Shown here: positions 34,601 through 45,770 of the stretch, piece after piece
How the letters are laid out: every line of letters begins with the position of its first letter
Position numbering within the stretch: position 1 is the first letter of the stretch
Assembly (NCBI GenBank): GCA_007258455.2
Contig: VDFB02254870.1
Span: 16,434 to 80,433 of the forward strand
Direction of reading: 5' to 3'
DNA from: Sequoia sempervirens
Lineage: Eukaryota; Streptophyta; Pinopsida; Cupressales; Cupressaceae
Length of the DNA: 64,000 bases
The notes under the pieces: model-generated
Databases searched by the model: none
What the model was told of the DNA's origin: nothing
Seen by the model: only the letters and a program-made list of their open reading frames with translations
Made by a program: the position numbers and the translations under genes

Positions 34601-34950
34601 AACGACCCACAAATATTTGTCTGATCCTAATAAACTTAGATGTCAATCAAAAAGGTCTGGTGGTTGCAAAATTGTCCAACAACCACTCCTACAAAGCACA
34701 CGAATCTTGAGCAGAACTAATCCCAAAAATCAAGTAACACTACTACATACTACAAACACATACTTGACTGCAAACAAGTCCTAAATATATTATTAATTCA
34801 AGTATAACAAACAATATATGGCAACAAATCAAGTTTGCCAAAGTAATACAAAACAAAAACTCACGGTCAGGAAAATTAATCAGTTCTAGTACTTGCATTG
34901 ACCTGCCCCCTCCAAATTAGTCAGTGTCCCCATCAACATTAATGACTTTT
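31694..34950. other. Low-information non-coding sequence
   Basis: No transposon ends, RNA gene or long ORF can be supported. Short open frames in both strands look random. One exon-like segment is listed separately (33130-33310). The text has the look of old intron or intergenic DNA. Confidence 0.5.
33130..33310 (-). other. Possible host-gene exon
   Basis: On the minus strand an open stretch of 181 bases lies between TTTGTGTAG (acceptor-like) and GTAAGAAG (donor-like). It encodes an acidic serine-rich segment followed by a more basic stretch (LKMQTQALLSTRFCLYR). The acidic linker followed by a basic-hydrophobic start would suit a membrane protein, but I cannot name a family and found no neighbouring exons. 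It may be chance. Confidence 0.25.
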
Positions 34951-35076
34951 AACTTTTAAGTAATCAGGGCTTCCATAGTGTAGTATTATTTAGATATTTT
35001 AATTTTGTGATATTTTTCGCTAAGTTGAGTATTTTCATACACAAATCATAACCATAAGCACCATTTTCCATGCATT

Positions 35077-35725
35077 TTAATTACTTTGGTCAGGTTGCCA
35101 AAATTCTACACCTAGGCAATAATGTAGGAGGCCTAAATCAATCATGTTAAAAGCATCACAAAAGTTTGATTTTACTTGTTGAATAGCAATGGCCCCACTA
35201 CCCATGATGGAAAGATCATCAACATAAATAATAAGTATCACAATGTTCATCACCATCACTTTTGACATCAAATTCAAATAAAAAAGACTCCGTTTGAATC
35301 CAAAATTATGTAGATCTATTTTGATATACAAAGCTCAAAGAGCCTACTAAAGTCTGTACATGAACTTAATCAACCAACAAACCAAATGTTCACAACCATA
35401 TGCCTGAAAACCTTCACACTATACCATATAGACTTCTACCTCCAAATCTCCATTCAAGAAAGCACTATTGACATCCTTCTAACAGACCTTCCATCCAAAC
35501 TAAGTTGCAATTGAAAAAGACAATCAAAAACTTACCATCTTTGCAATAGGAGGGAATGTCTCCTCATAATCTATTCCCTCCTATTCTGAAAATCCTTTTG
35601 CAACATGCTAAGACTTGTACCTGTCCAAAGTACCATTAACCTTGGATTTGAACTTGTAGAACCCATTTGCATCCAATGGGTTGTTTCCCTACAAGAAACT
35701 CCACCAATCTCCAAGCATTGCTCTT
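35077..35725 (-). pseudogene. Copia reverse transcriptase relic
   Basis: The minus strand reads, in broken frames, PIGCKWVYKFKSKVNGTLDR, VAKGF, EGIDYEETFPPIAKM and AFLNGDLE-EVYM. It then reads the catalytic YVDD in LIIYVDDLSIMGSG and LLHYCLGVEFW. This is the order of the copia RT domain. Stops and frameshifts occur at several points. No copia LTR was found around it. Confidence 0.88.
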
Positions 35726-36954
35726 CATCCAAGTGTTGCTCTTATACATTATATTTGCATGGCAGATTCCACTCAAGTTTTCCTCATGCTTCAAAATATC
35801 TCAATGGTTTAGGCACTTGGAAAAGATCATATGAGAGTAAAATGCACATGCTCTAAATCAACAACTTTCTTACCATTCCTCTTACATCATGCATCTAATT
35901 GATGTATTTCATCCACTCACACATTCCACAAGTGGAATAAAACCATTCAAGCCTTTTGGGACTCAATTTGAAAAAGTCAAATTTTGCTGGAGTTCCAATC
36001 CATTTGTGCATTTCAACCTCTTTTTACCCATCACATATAACGGATCTGACAACTCTTTGTGTGGGTCTCCATTTGTAGAAATTTCCTAAGTATTGCTCTT
36101 TGTCATCCCCCATGTATTAGCAATTACAAAGATCCAAGAAAATTCTAAGTGTGAGGTATTTTCTAGTCACTTTTATAAGTGTGGGCAATTTGTTAAAGTT
36201 TCAGAGTTTCCCTTCCTAGCATCCCTTTCGGAGTTTCCCTTCTTGGTATGCCTTTCCTCCCAACTCCGCCCATTCATTTGTCCCAATCAAGATTTCAAAC
36301 TTTCCCATCCAAGAATGCCTTTTATATGTTTCCCACCTTCATCCCTTTTTCCTATTGGAATTTCAAAGTTTTCCTTCCCACATCCATTTCCTCTAACCCT
36401 CGCTTGTTCCCTTCCCCTTGTTAGAGTTTTGAACTTTATCCTACAAACATGCCTTTTCATCTAAACCTCAACTCTTGAATTCTTATACTAAGTTACCTTT
36501 TAGAGCTGGAGTATTGTCCATTCTTAATTGAGGTATCTTTTCCTTAGCATCCTCGAAACATGATGCCAACACTTTTCGCCATGTATCAAATCAACATCAC
36601 TAGTTGAAACTTATCCTTATTTGCAGTCCAGGTTACTCCCAATCCCCAACTCCTCAACAATGGTATAGGCCAGCTTAGAAGACCCTCACGTGCCAACAAT
36701 GAAGATGATCAACAATAATGTTTTCCAGTCAATTTCTGATCTGCATTCTTAACTTCTGAAAATTTCTGAAATATTAACCTCCAATTAGCACAAATACAGC
36801 TCTTAGACGAAGCCACCTGTAGAGCAATCCTTGGGTAGTATTTCACACTTGTAGATTACTGAATCTAAGAGAGTTATCGTTCTCCAAGATCAATTTTCTG
36901 CTTGAAACCCTTATTTCTTCTCCATAGTAAAAAGCTCAAGTGTTTGTAAAATAT
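35726..36954. other. Sequence flanking the copia relic, without clear features
   Basis: The part next to 35726 may be decayed upstream copia pol on the minus strand. From about 36200 to 36480 there is a pyrimidine-rich stretch with repeated TTTCCCTTCC and TTTCCCACC-like words. No gene can be supported. Confidence 0.4.
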
Positions 36955-37362
36955 GAACGGGGACAAAGGCCTCAATTTCGATCGGAGACGCGGGGCGGAG
37001 GGGGGACGGGGTGTATATACTATATACTATACATATGGTACTTAAAATGCTAGTTATGAAAAGATGTATAAGACTATTAAGAAGTAAAATAGCAAAATTG
37101 AAATACTAAATTAGTACTTGAACATTGAACATTGAATATTGAAGCTTTCAATATCAAATTACTAATTAGAAATTAGAATAGTAATACTCAATACTAGAAT
37201 GTAACAATTGTTGAATTGGCAAATGGAAGATTTCTATTATATTATATCAAAAATATCTGATTATAAAGATGATTACAATGAGTAGCATGATTATATGATA
37301 TCAAAACAAGTACAAAATCAAAATGTCAAAATGACAAAACGTAGTGAAGGAGGCAGAGGCCT

Positions 37363-37510
37363 CTAATCATCCCTCGGGAGGTCGGCAAACTCCTCATCAC
37401 TGGAACCACTGGACTCCTCAAGGTCAAGATCTGCCAAAGGAACACCAACCAGCCCTATATCTGAAGCATCCTCATCCTCATCAATCTGTGATGGCTCCTC
37501 TGGCTCTATC
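37363..37510 (-). pseudogene. hAT transposase C-terminal relic
   Basis: The minus strand encodes about 48 residues rich in Asp, Glu and Ser (DEDEDASDIG, DLDLEESSGSSDEEF) and ends at TAG. An acidic, Ser/Asp-rich tail of this kind ends the hAT transposase at 26037, though the words differ. The rest of the transposase is missing. It links this element to a coding parent. Confidence 0.4.
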
Positions 37511-37691
37511 GTTGTGCATTGGCCACTTGGGTATCCTTCTCTATCAATTGACCCAATACTCTATCCCTCTCTGCCAACTTCTCCTCAAGAGCTGCCACTC
37601 TCGTTTGCTCAGCTGCCAACTGCTCTTATAACTGTACTATAATGGTTGATTGTATTGCAATTTGGCAATTCCAATAAATTTGATGGGGGTC

Positions 37692-37733
37692 TGGGGGCAA
37701 CGCCCCCAGCGGGGTCGAGGGGCAGCGCCCCTC
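37692..37733. repeat. Pair of perfect GC hairpins
   Basis: TGGGGGCAACGCCCCCA (37692-37708) and GAGGGGCAGCGCCCCTC (37717-37733) each form a 7-bp perfect stem with a 3-base loop. They start 25 bp apart and are separated by GCGGGGTC. Another GCGGGGTC follows the second hairpin. Confidence 0.8.
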
Positions 37734-38205
37734 GCGGGGTCCGGGCTACATCACGCACCTCATTTTCATGATTTTTCCACAGGTTCTGAATAGTGCTAAC
37801 GAAGCCGAAAAATACATATTTTGCATTGTTTCTCTTAGACTTTACTTTCTCCTGGTCGATGCTTGGTACGACAATGGATGGGTCCCACATGCCCTTAGGG
37901 TTCGAATAGAACTAATAAAATATTAAAAAATGTTTTAAATTTTTTTTTTTATTTGCTTTTTGGCTGTCAGTCGCGGGAGACGCCTTATTATTAAATAGAC
38001 TATTAAAAAAATCTTTAAAATTTGTTTTACTGTTGCTTTTAGTCATCTCACATGACGCTCGGCCCCAAGACGCCGAGGGAGATGTTTCCTCGCCTCCTAT
38101 GGTTAAGGAACAGCCACTGAAACGGAACGCTTCGTCCCTCATCGCCTTCGATCGCCTCGTTCTCGGTGACGCTTAGGGGTTCAAAGGGGACGTCCTCGGT
38201 AATAA

Positions 38206-39589
38206 TCGCTGAAACCTCTTCCACTCTTGGCATCTCAGTCATAAAGGTGTGCAGCAGTTTCAAGGCAAAGAAATCAGTCATTTGGGAGAGGCGTCCAAAT
38301 CAAGGAGGTTCCAGTTTGCTGATCAAGTGATTTTCACATTTGCAATAAGTGCATTTGACCTTCGAGTATGATTTCCAAAGTAATTTCTGAAGCAATAATA
38401 AATCTAAGTTGATAGATTAATATATTTGCTTAAGCATTTCTTTATTTCGCAATTATATGTATTTCCTGCATTCCTAGCAAAAAACACAAAAAAAAAAAAC
38501 CAAAAAACATAAAACCAAAATAAAAACAAAGATAAGCAAAATTCAGAAAGTAAATATCCTATCAGAGGTGGGATATTTCAGAATCTATGCACTTTTATCA
38601 AGAAACGTTTACCAAAAATGTAACATTAAACAAAACCTCAAAAGTTTGAAGCCCTGCTAGTCGGAATAAGTTGACCAACTCTTTCCAAAGATGAGCAAGA
38701 GTGGTCACGAATTTCTGACACTTCCCAATGGAATGAAAATTTGGTTAAAGGAAAATTATGCACTTGTGATCATCAAAATCACAAGAGTTGACTGAACATT
38801 GCGGTTTGCATTTTACTACATCATTCAAGAAAGTGAGCCTACTATATGGTGTGCCCAATCGAAAATTTGTTGATTCTGCTTTATGATACTCATTATTTGT
38901 CAAGCTATCAATAAAGTTGTTGGTTATCATGTCAAAGTCAATTATTTCTATTAATAAGTTCTTGCAGAATGCTTGCAATCACATAAGTCCCAAGATTATA
39001 ATGAACAAGTTCCTACAAAAGACATAGGTTCATGCAGAACTTAAACAAGGCATAGATGTAGAGAACAAATAGATTTGAAAATAAAGAAAAAAACGTCCAT
39101 GGTTTTTAATTTGCTTTTTGCAAGGCTCATCAAAATAGTTTTTCAATAAGTAACAGAATGAAGGCACTATGCAATCTAGCGCAATAAATGTTGATCATGG
39201 TTCGCAATCATCAATAAAGGAACTATTGTAAATATACAATCATTTTGGCAATGTTGTGCTGAAACGAGTCGGGTCTATTGAATAATCTTGCATCGAGGTA
39301 CAACTTCTCAATAACCTTAAACTTTGTTGTTCTTTATGGGGCAAGAAATAGATGGATGAATCAAATATTCAAAATACAATATCCTTCTATAGCTATGAGG
39401 AATTCAATCATATGGATCACGAAAGCCAAAAGAATTAACTTGCACAAACACGAAGCCATTGCTTCAAATAAAGAGACCATAAAAGTGGAACAACTAATAG
39501 TCCAAAAGATGTCATACATAAAAATTTGTTGCATCAGATTAAGCACCCAACAAAACCAACATACCTGCTACCCAATGGCAACCAAAGGT
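38206..39589. other. Non-coding sequence left of element 3
   Basis: It includes an A-rich tract near 38485-38530. GTGGGATATTTCA at about 38567-38579 resembles the end of a TGTAATG-type LTR, but no primer site follows. No gene or complete element is supported. The last five bases (AAGGT) may be the left TSD of element 3. Confidence 0.4.
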
Positions 39590-41015
39590 TGTAATGTCCC
39601 CTTTTTGGCCCTAAGCTTTCTAGTGACCAATAGCCTATTTCTACAGTCCTGTAGGCTGCTCAGAGGTGATTTTAGGGTTTCCAAGATTCTTGGAGGTTTC
39701 TCGTCAACATTTCAAGAGGTTGTTGCAGGAGTTTGCCAAAAGGTTTTCTGGGTCTTTCTGGGTTTTCTAAGATCATTGGTGGGCAGTCATTGCTATATTT
39801 AGCAGTGTCTATTTTTAATACTCGGTATTTTTAGCAAGTCACAACTGCATCTCAGAATGTGCTTATTTTGAGTTTGGACAAACTTACTATTTGTAGTAAT
39901 ATGCTATTTTTAGTAATTGCTATTTCTGGTAGTGGTCTTGGCAGCAGTTCAGTGCAGGGTTTCTATTTTTGACAGTGGTGATAGTTGTACAAGTTGGCAT
40001 CTTAATATTTTTAGCAGTTGGCTTCTCCACCATTCTTGGAGTTTGAAAATGCAAAAGTTTGCAACTTAAGTTTATTTTTATAATGTCAAAGTCGCTTTTT
40101 GCCCCCCACACCTCAGATTCGTAACTTAAGTTGTTTTTAAAAGATGGACTTGCGGTTGGACGCCCAAGTTGGCGATTTAAGTTGCTTTTAAAATGCAAAC
40201 TTTATGCATAGCTAAAGTGGACACCAAAAGTGAGGGTGTTTAGTAATTTCAATAAAGTATTTTGTCTCCCATGTGTGGCATCCCCTTTGTGGAGGGAAAA
40301 GGGATTCAAAATTTGGGGTCTCAAAAGCTATATATATGCCCTCTTTTCCTCTCATTTCGATTATGCTAATTTGTGATAACGAAGTTGTACAGAAATATAC
40401 AAAGATCTCCTTGGGCTTTGAGGATGAAACCCCTCTAAGTCAACATCAATTTCGAGATTGCAAGATATCTCCTACCTGAATAGTGATGTAGCTCCATTTT
40501 AGGGGTTGTAGTTGAGCTCATACTAGTGATGGCTTCCTTGTTTATTTCAGTTTTGGGTTGCTATGATGTCTTTTACCTTTGCTTTGGTGTGTTAACTCTC
40601 TTTGCAATGTTTTGAAGAAGTTTTGGAGTGTTTTTATCAGACTTGGGTGTCGCTGGTTAGTCCCTTTTAATAGCCTAGCTGACCCACCTATTTGCTCATG
40701 CTGGTCGGAGAAGCTAATATAATTTTGTGGGTGTTTGTTCATTGCCTTTCTCATGCTTGGGTGCCATTTTGCTCAAGATTTAGTGATTTTTGGATGAGTA
40801 TTGGATTTTAAAGAGTTGGTTGACCTACCTAGGAGGCCATACAACTTGGCTGGAAGATGTTTTGGCATGTGAAATTATTGATCAGACTTGCTAGTGGCTT
40901 CTAACTATCTTGTCTTGGACACCTAGCATTGCTTTGTCATTTGCAATTGATTTTGAATAATTCTATTGAGTGTCGGAGGATTTATGCTCATTTGATGGTT
41001 GTTGGTTGGGGTTTA

Positions 41016-41859
41016 TGTAATGTCCCTCCCTTAGGCAACTCAGACTATAGCGGAGGTTGGCATACTATTAGGGTTCTCGTAGGTCAGCAGAATGGTTAGG
41101 GGGACCCAACCGAGGGATGTGGAGCTTAGCTAGGGACTTTACGAGCCTTTCCGTTTGGAGTTCAGTTGATGAATCCAGGGATAAATTGGAAATATTAAAG
41201 TTTCCTTTAATGAAATAGTAAAAGTGAATAGTAACAGAGAATTATAAAGTGAATAGTGAAAAATGCCCCCATCCTAGTGAAACAATGTTGTTTTTAAAAA
41301 GTGGCCCTTTCTTTTGATGAGGTAAAGACCCTTGAGGAGGAATATTTTATTATCTTTTTATAAAAAAAACTCATGAGAGGTTATAAAGTGAATTTTGGGC
41401 TTCTATTTTGGCATTCTATTGTCATTTTTCATATCAGCATTTCCAGGTGGAGCTCTGGAGAAGGGTTTCAGCAATGTTTCAACCTTTTGGGAAAGAAAAC
41501 TCTAAAAGGCTATCATGAATTGGACGAGAACAAAATTCACCTTTCAGGAGGGCCTACCTTGGGTCTTCGTTTGGGCTTCATTGGAGGAGTTTCAAGTAGT
41601 TATTTTTCAAATCTGAGTTTGCAGCAGTGTTATATCATCATACTTCTTCAAATCAAAGGAAGCCATTGATAGATCAAACCTCTCTCAAGCCAATACTATC
41701 ACATATTCGCATCCTACTTGTTGGCAGCAAGTAGCTAGGGTTTTGGAGGTCAGATTTGTCAATTTGGAAAGCAGATTTATGGATTTTGGTGACTGATTTC
41801 GCTAGCCGTTCCATCCTCAAGGGAAGTCGTACCATCTATGTTGTTGCTAGGGTTTGGGA
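41016..41859 (+). repeat. 5' LTR of element 2, first part
   Basis: It starts TGTAATGTCCCTCCCTTAGG and is collinear with 53067 onward, including the shared AAAGTGAATAGTAACAGA stretch. It is broken by element 4 after GCTAGGGTTTGGGA and continues at 48492. Confidence 0.9.
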
Positions 41860-42384
41860 TGTTGTACCCCAAATAAATTTTTTGGCATTCTGTGTAAATT
41901 GAGCTAAATCTTGTTAAAATGCCATGAAAGGTCTGTTTTAGGTCAAACCAATCATAGAATCTTGGTGGGTTTCTGTCAAGGAACACATGTACAAAATTCT
42001 GAAAAATTGAAAATTAGGGTTTTTTCCCCTATTTTCAGGGAAATCCCCCGAAAATAGGACCTTCCCAGAAATGATCGAAAATGATTTTGATAGGCTTAAA
42101 AGGCTTCACGATCACATTGGTCAAGTCAGAATCATCAAAAGACACGTTTTACTCTGGTGGGTCTATTTCTCTTTTTCAGGAACGAAGTTAGGAGCTCCAC
42201 AGCCATTAATGGCGATTACCAGTACCAGTGCTGAAAGCTAAGCTTCAAAAGCTTCAACGACACAACCATGGCGGAAAAGGTCAAAAAGATGCTGTTTGAC
42301 GAAGGAGATTCCTGAAAACGAAAAAGGTCAAAATTTGACTAACTCTGGAGATGTTACGAAGGGGAGATTGCTCACATGTTGAAA

Positions 42385-43061
42385 AGGCGCCTTTTTCAAG
42401 CAGGGGCGCCCATGATCTTTGAAGGTCAAATGCAGTCAGTATGGTCATCCAAAGCAGTCATTCTTGACGTTTGAGTGCTGGCTCGACAGTGAAACAAACA
42501 TCCATATCATCCGATGAATAGATCACTAGCAATTGCTGATGAAGCGAAAAGAGGCAGTTCAAGGAAATATCAGGAAACCACAGATAAACGACGAAGTTCT
42601 AGAAAAAGAGCCTTTTCAAAGCAAAGGCGCCCTTTCTTTTAGACTTCCAGATGCTGACCAATGACAAAAGGCTTCCTTTGATGACCTTCTCAGCTCAAGC
42701 AAATCTCAGAAACGCAACTGCAAGCATCAATACCTGACAGAGCAGTCAACGGATAATCTGGATCAAAGTAGGCAACTTGTCAGATGAAAATAATCAAGCT
42801 AAAAGGCAAAAGCGCCCTTTTCAAGGAGGGGCGCCCTTGGATAAAGGAACCCTAATTTGAGATCCAGATTTCCCGAAGACAGTCATTCTTAGCAGAACAG
42901 AGCTGGGTACCTGATGAAACGTCATGTGAAAACATCTGACTCTCCGATCAACGAGAAATCCAGTTCAAGGCACGAGAGGTCATTTCAAATAAGCTGAAGA
43001 ACGAAGACTGAAAAATCACTAAGGCATTGGCAAAAGCGCCCTTTCTTGGGAAAGGCGCCCA
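42385..43061 (+). repeat. Four degenerate repeats of paired GGCGCC boxes
   Basis: Pairs of AAGGCGCC/AGCGCCCTTT and GGGGCGCCC or AAGGCGCCC occur near 42385, 42605, 42806 and 43032, spaced about 205-225 bp. Within each pair the two boxes lie about 20 bases apart. They precede the ORF of element 4 and may be regulatory or remnants of a tandem array. Confidence 0.65.
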
Positions 43062-43994
43062 GTCTTTTGGAGCCCTTAACTCAGCTTTTTATCATTCAGT
43101 CTCCCAGGCACTTCTTTCCAGTATGGATTCAGCTCCGCAGTGAATGTGTCCGTGACGTCTCAGGATCAACAGACAACGCCAGATTCAGGATCAAACAGGG
43201 GGTTTTCAGGAGAGAAATACTAAAAAACTTGCAAAAGATGAAAAGGGACGCCTAAAATAAGTCAAAGGTCATTTGTTGACTAAAGTCAAAAGCTTTTTGA
43301 GTTAAAGTTGGCTAAAACGCTCCACGATTGGTGGAAATCACCTTTTTAACTTCAGATCAAACTCAAATCACCTTTTGAGCTTGTGTTAGGTCCCCAAATT
43401 TGTGGATCTGAAGCTCAAACATATATATTCAAGGAGATGGCGTCCATTTCATTATTTCATTGCAGGTTGAAAAGATAAAAACAGCCACAAAGCTCTCAAG
43501 GACGCCATTGAAGATCTGAAGGAGGTTTTCATCCGTTCTTCATTTTTATTTGCAGATCTGAAGCAGGAAAGGGTTGCCATTTTGAGGATTGGATCAGAGA
43601 TAGTTTTTTTTTGAAGATCAGATAAAACTTCCAATCCACCTTCTATCTTTTTCCTCTCTTCTTGTCTTAGGTTTTCTTGCATCTGACAGAAAAAGCAACA
43701 GGCTACATCAGATCTGATCAACTGGGTAGATTCAGCATCATTTTCCAGAGAAACCCATCTCGACAAATTTTCCAAAATCAGCAAACTTGCTGCCCCTATT
43801 TTTGGGGGTTTTTCCGAAAAAGTTTCAGAATCCAAATTCTGAGGAACTGGGTTTGTTCAGCATTGAAGCACGAACAAAACCCATGTGCCAGATTTTTTCC
43901 GGAAAAATACTTCTCGGCAGGGCGCTATTTTTAAGGGTTTCCGAAAATCATCTGAACTAGGTCAAGCTTACAGTCAATCTTCAAGTTTTTCAGG

Positions 43995-45068
43995 ATGCAG
44001 TACTCCCAGGTGCAATACGAGACCAAGACGGTCTTACTCCATGATTACCTGAAAACAGTTGACACAAATCTACACCAAGTAAATCCAGTGGTCGATTTGG
44101 AGCAGTTAGAAGGCATGAATCAAATAACATTGCAGAATATCGAAGAATCCGGATTGCTGCAAGCCGCATCAATTCCCATCACACTACAAAGCGTAGAGCT
44201 CGTAATCGCTTGTATCAAGCATTACAACCCTACCACCAGAGAAATCAGAGCAGCAGATGGAAGAATTGTTTGCAGTTTAAAGCCTCAGGATATCGAAAGA
44301 TGTTTTGATATTCCCTCACATCCTAACAGCAAAGTCATATCATTGACGGAATGTGAGAAAGCTTTTGAGACAGCTAAGGACAAATGTCAAAGGATAATGG
44401 CCGAAAAATGGCTGAAAGTGACAAAGGCAAGCTTGCCTAAGTTGTTGGGGCGAGGAGAATGTAAAGACGAGTACGCAGTGTTAATCACTCTACTCAACAG
44501 AGTCACTGGAGAAGAAGATGGTCGTCAATTCCAGCCATGGATGTACTATGTCATCGCTAAAATCATTGGCAGGAGGGAATACTATGACTGGGCCACTTTG
44601 ATCAGTGACACACTCCACCGACAAATCACTGGGTATCTGGAAGCTCATAGGTTCCACATGTGCTCTTACCTAGTATACCTAATAGCCTTCCAAGGCGATT
44701 TTAGGTTATTGAACAATGTGGGAACCTTAGGTGTGCAGAAGGTTCACGAGTTTTTCACACGCCTTGAGTTTACTCAAGCGGAAAGACACTTCAAGAAGAC
44801 AAGTGATCACTTCACCATGCACATAGTTCGTGAGCTTAACCATGAGATGCACGTGCGTATTTCACAGACAGCCAGAGAGGCAATGGCGGATTGGGCAGAT
44901 TGGTTCATCCAATTTCCTACATTCTCCTACATACGCGTGTATGGCTACATTGGCCACCCCGCCATGCTACCAAGACACCCTTCGGATAGGGTAGTTTTCA
45001 TGGAGTTCCTGAGACAAGTTGTCCGAGGTTCATGTCCACTTGCGCTTGAAGAGGAAGACAGCTGTTAA
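43995..45068 (+). CDS. Element 4 protein, N-terminal segment (unknown family)
   Basis: An open frame of 357 codons begins with ATG at 43995, about 2.1 kb into element 4. It reads as a mostly helical protein with YNPTTREIRAADGRIVCSL followed by DIERCFDIPSHP. Further on is an aromatic segment around FQPWMYYVIAKIIGRREYYDW. The pattern recalls large non-pol proteins of plant transposons, but I cannot assign a family. The stop at 45066 is probably secondary: from about 45020 to 45250 the coding sense continues in another frame, then returns to this one. Confidence 0.65.
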   Translation: MQYSQVQYETKTVLLHDYLKTVDTNLHQVNPVVDLEQLEGMNQITLQNIEESGLLQAASIPITLQSVELVIACIKHYNPTTREIRAADGRIVCSLKPQDIERCFDIPSHPNSKVISLTECEKAFETAKDKCQRIMAEKWLKVTKASLPKLLGRGECKDEYAVLITLLNRVTGEEDGRQFQPWMYYVIAKIIGRREYYDWATLISDTLHRQITGYLEAHRFHMCSYLVYLIAFQGDFRLLNNVGTLGVQKVHEFFTRLEFTQAERHFKKTSDHFTMHIVRELNHEMHVRISQTAREAMADWADWFIQFPTFSYIRVYGYIGHPAMLPRHPSDRVVFMEFLRQVVRGSCPLALEEEDSC

Positions 45069-45722
45069 CTTTCCCGTTGAAATGGGACTATATAGATGTG
45101 AATCCGCGGCAGATGCAAAGATGATGGGTCAAGAAACAAGGAGGTTTAACCTCAAATATCTCATTGATAGAAGATCCTATGATCCCAGAGGACTCTATGC
45201 AGCACACCTGAGCAACACTCGTCACATAAGTCTTCTATGGAAGATTATTGGGTGAATTGTAAAGACGAGTATGAAGTGCAAAGAAGGAACTACAGCAGAT
45301 TCAGACTCCCACAGATTGCTGATTTCATGTCAGCAGACATTGAGGGCCTGTCAGATGATGAAGGGGAAGTCATTCTCCCCACATTCTTCGCAGATTCAGT
45401 TGACTCCCAACCGCCCCCGAGAGTGGATTGGTATGCCAAAGAGGATACATCTATAGAAGAAAGAACGAGTAGAGTGGTTAGAAATAGCCAACTCTATCTC
45501 GACAGCAAGAAATCAAGGAAGGTGATACCTCACAGAACAGAGCCGCCACAGGTTCAGTCTACACCACCTTCCACTTCAAGAAGGAAACCTAGACAAAAGC
45601 AATGGTGCAATCCTCCCCAAGGGATGAGGATGTCAAACCCTAGAACACAGAGGACACCAGTGGAAAAGCCACACATAGTCCTGAAATAATCACGGATATT
45701 GCTGCCCCGTAACAAAGAGTAG
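45069..45722 (+). pseudogene. Broken middle part of the element 4 coding region
   Basis: Coding sense shifts to another frame at about 45019-45255 (CESAADAKMMGQETRRFNLK). It returns to the first frame at 45237-45689, an acidic then Pro/Arg-rich stretch. Stops at 45687-45689 and near 45711 separate it from the next ORF, which is again in the first frame. The pattern fits one ancestral ORF of roughly 1,000 codons damaged by two compensating frameshifts and a few stops. Confidence 0.55.
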
Positions 45723-45770
45723 AGATGCTCCCCTGATTCGCCAATTATCACAGGAGAACCAGCAGATGAG

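Larger units (their letters stand above)
36955..38205. mobile_element. Second GC-ended hAT-like element, longer relative of 24042-24766
   Basis: From GGGGACAAAGGCCTCAAT through GGGTGTATATACTATATAC and on to about 37335 it is collinear with the short element at 24042. The right end has GACGCTTAGGGGTT-CAAAGGGGACG, which parallels the right end of that element. The outermost terminal bases and a TSD are not recognisable. The interior contains a transposase C-terminal relic and GC-rich hairpins that the short copy lacks. Confidence 0.65.

Noticed and set aside
36093..36464. Plus-strand 123-codon frame rich in Phe, Pro and Ser
   Set aside because: It is composed of pyrimidine-rich near-repeats and has no recognisable domain.
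43588..43602. TTGGATCAGAGATAG as a primer site for element 4
   Set aside because: It resembles TGGTATCAGAGC only with a gap, and no LTR end with CA precedes it.
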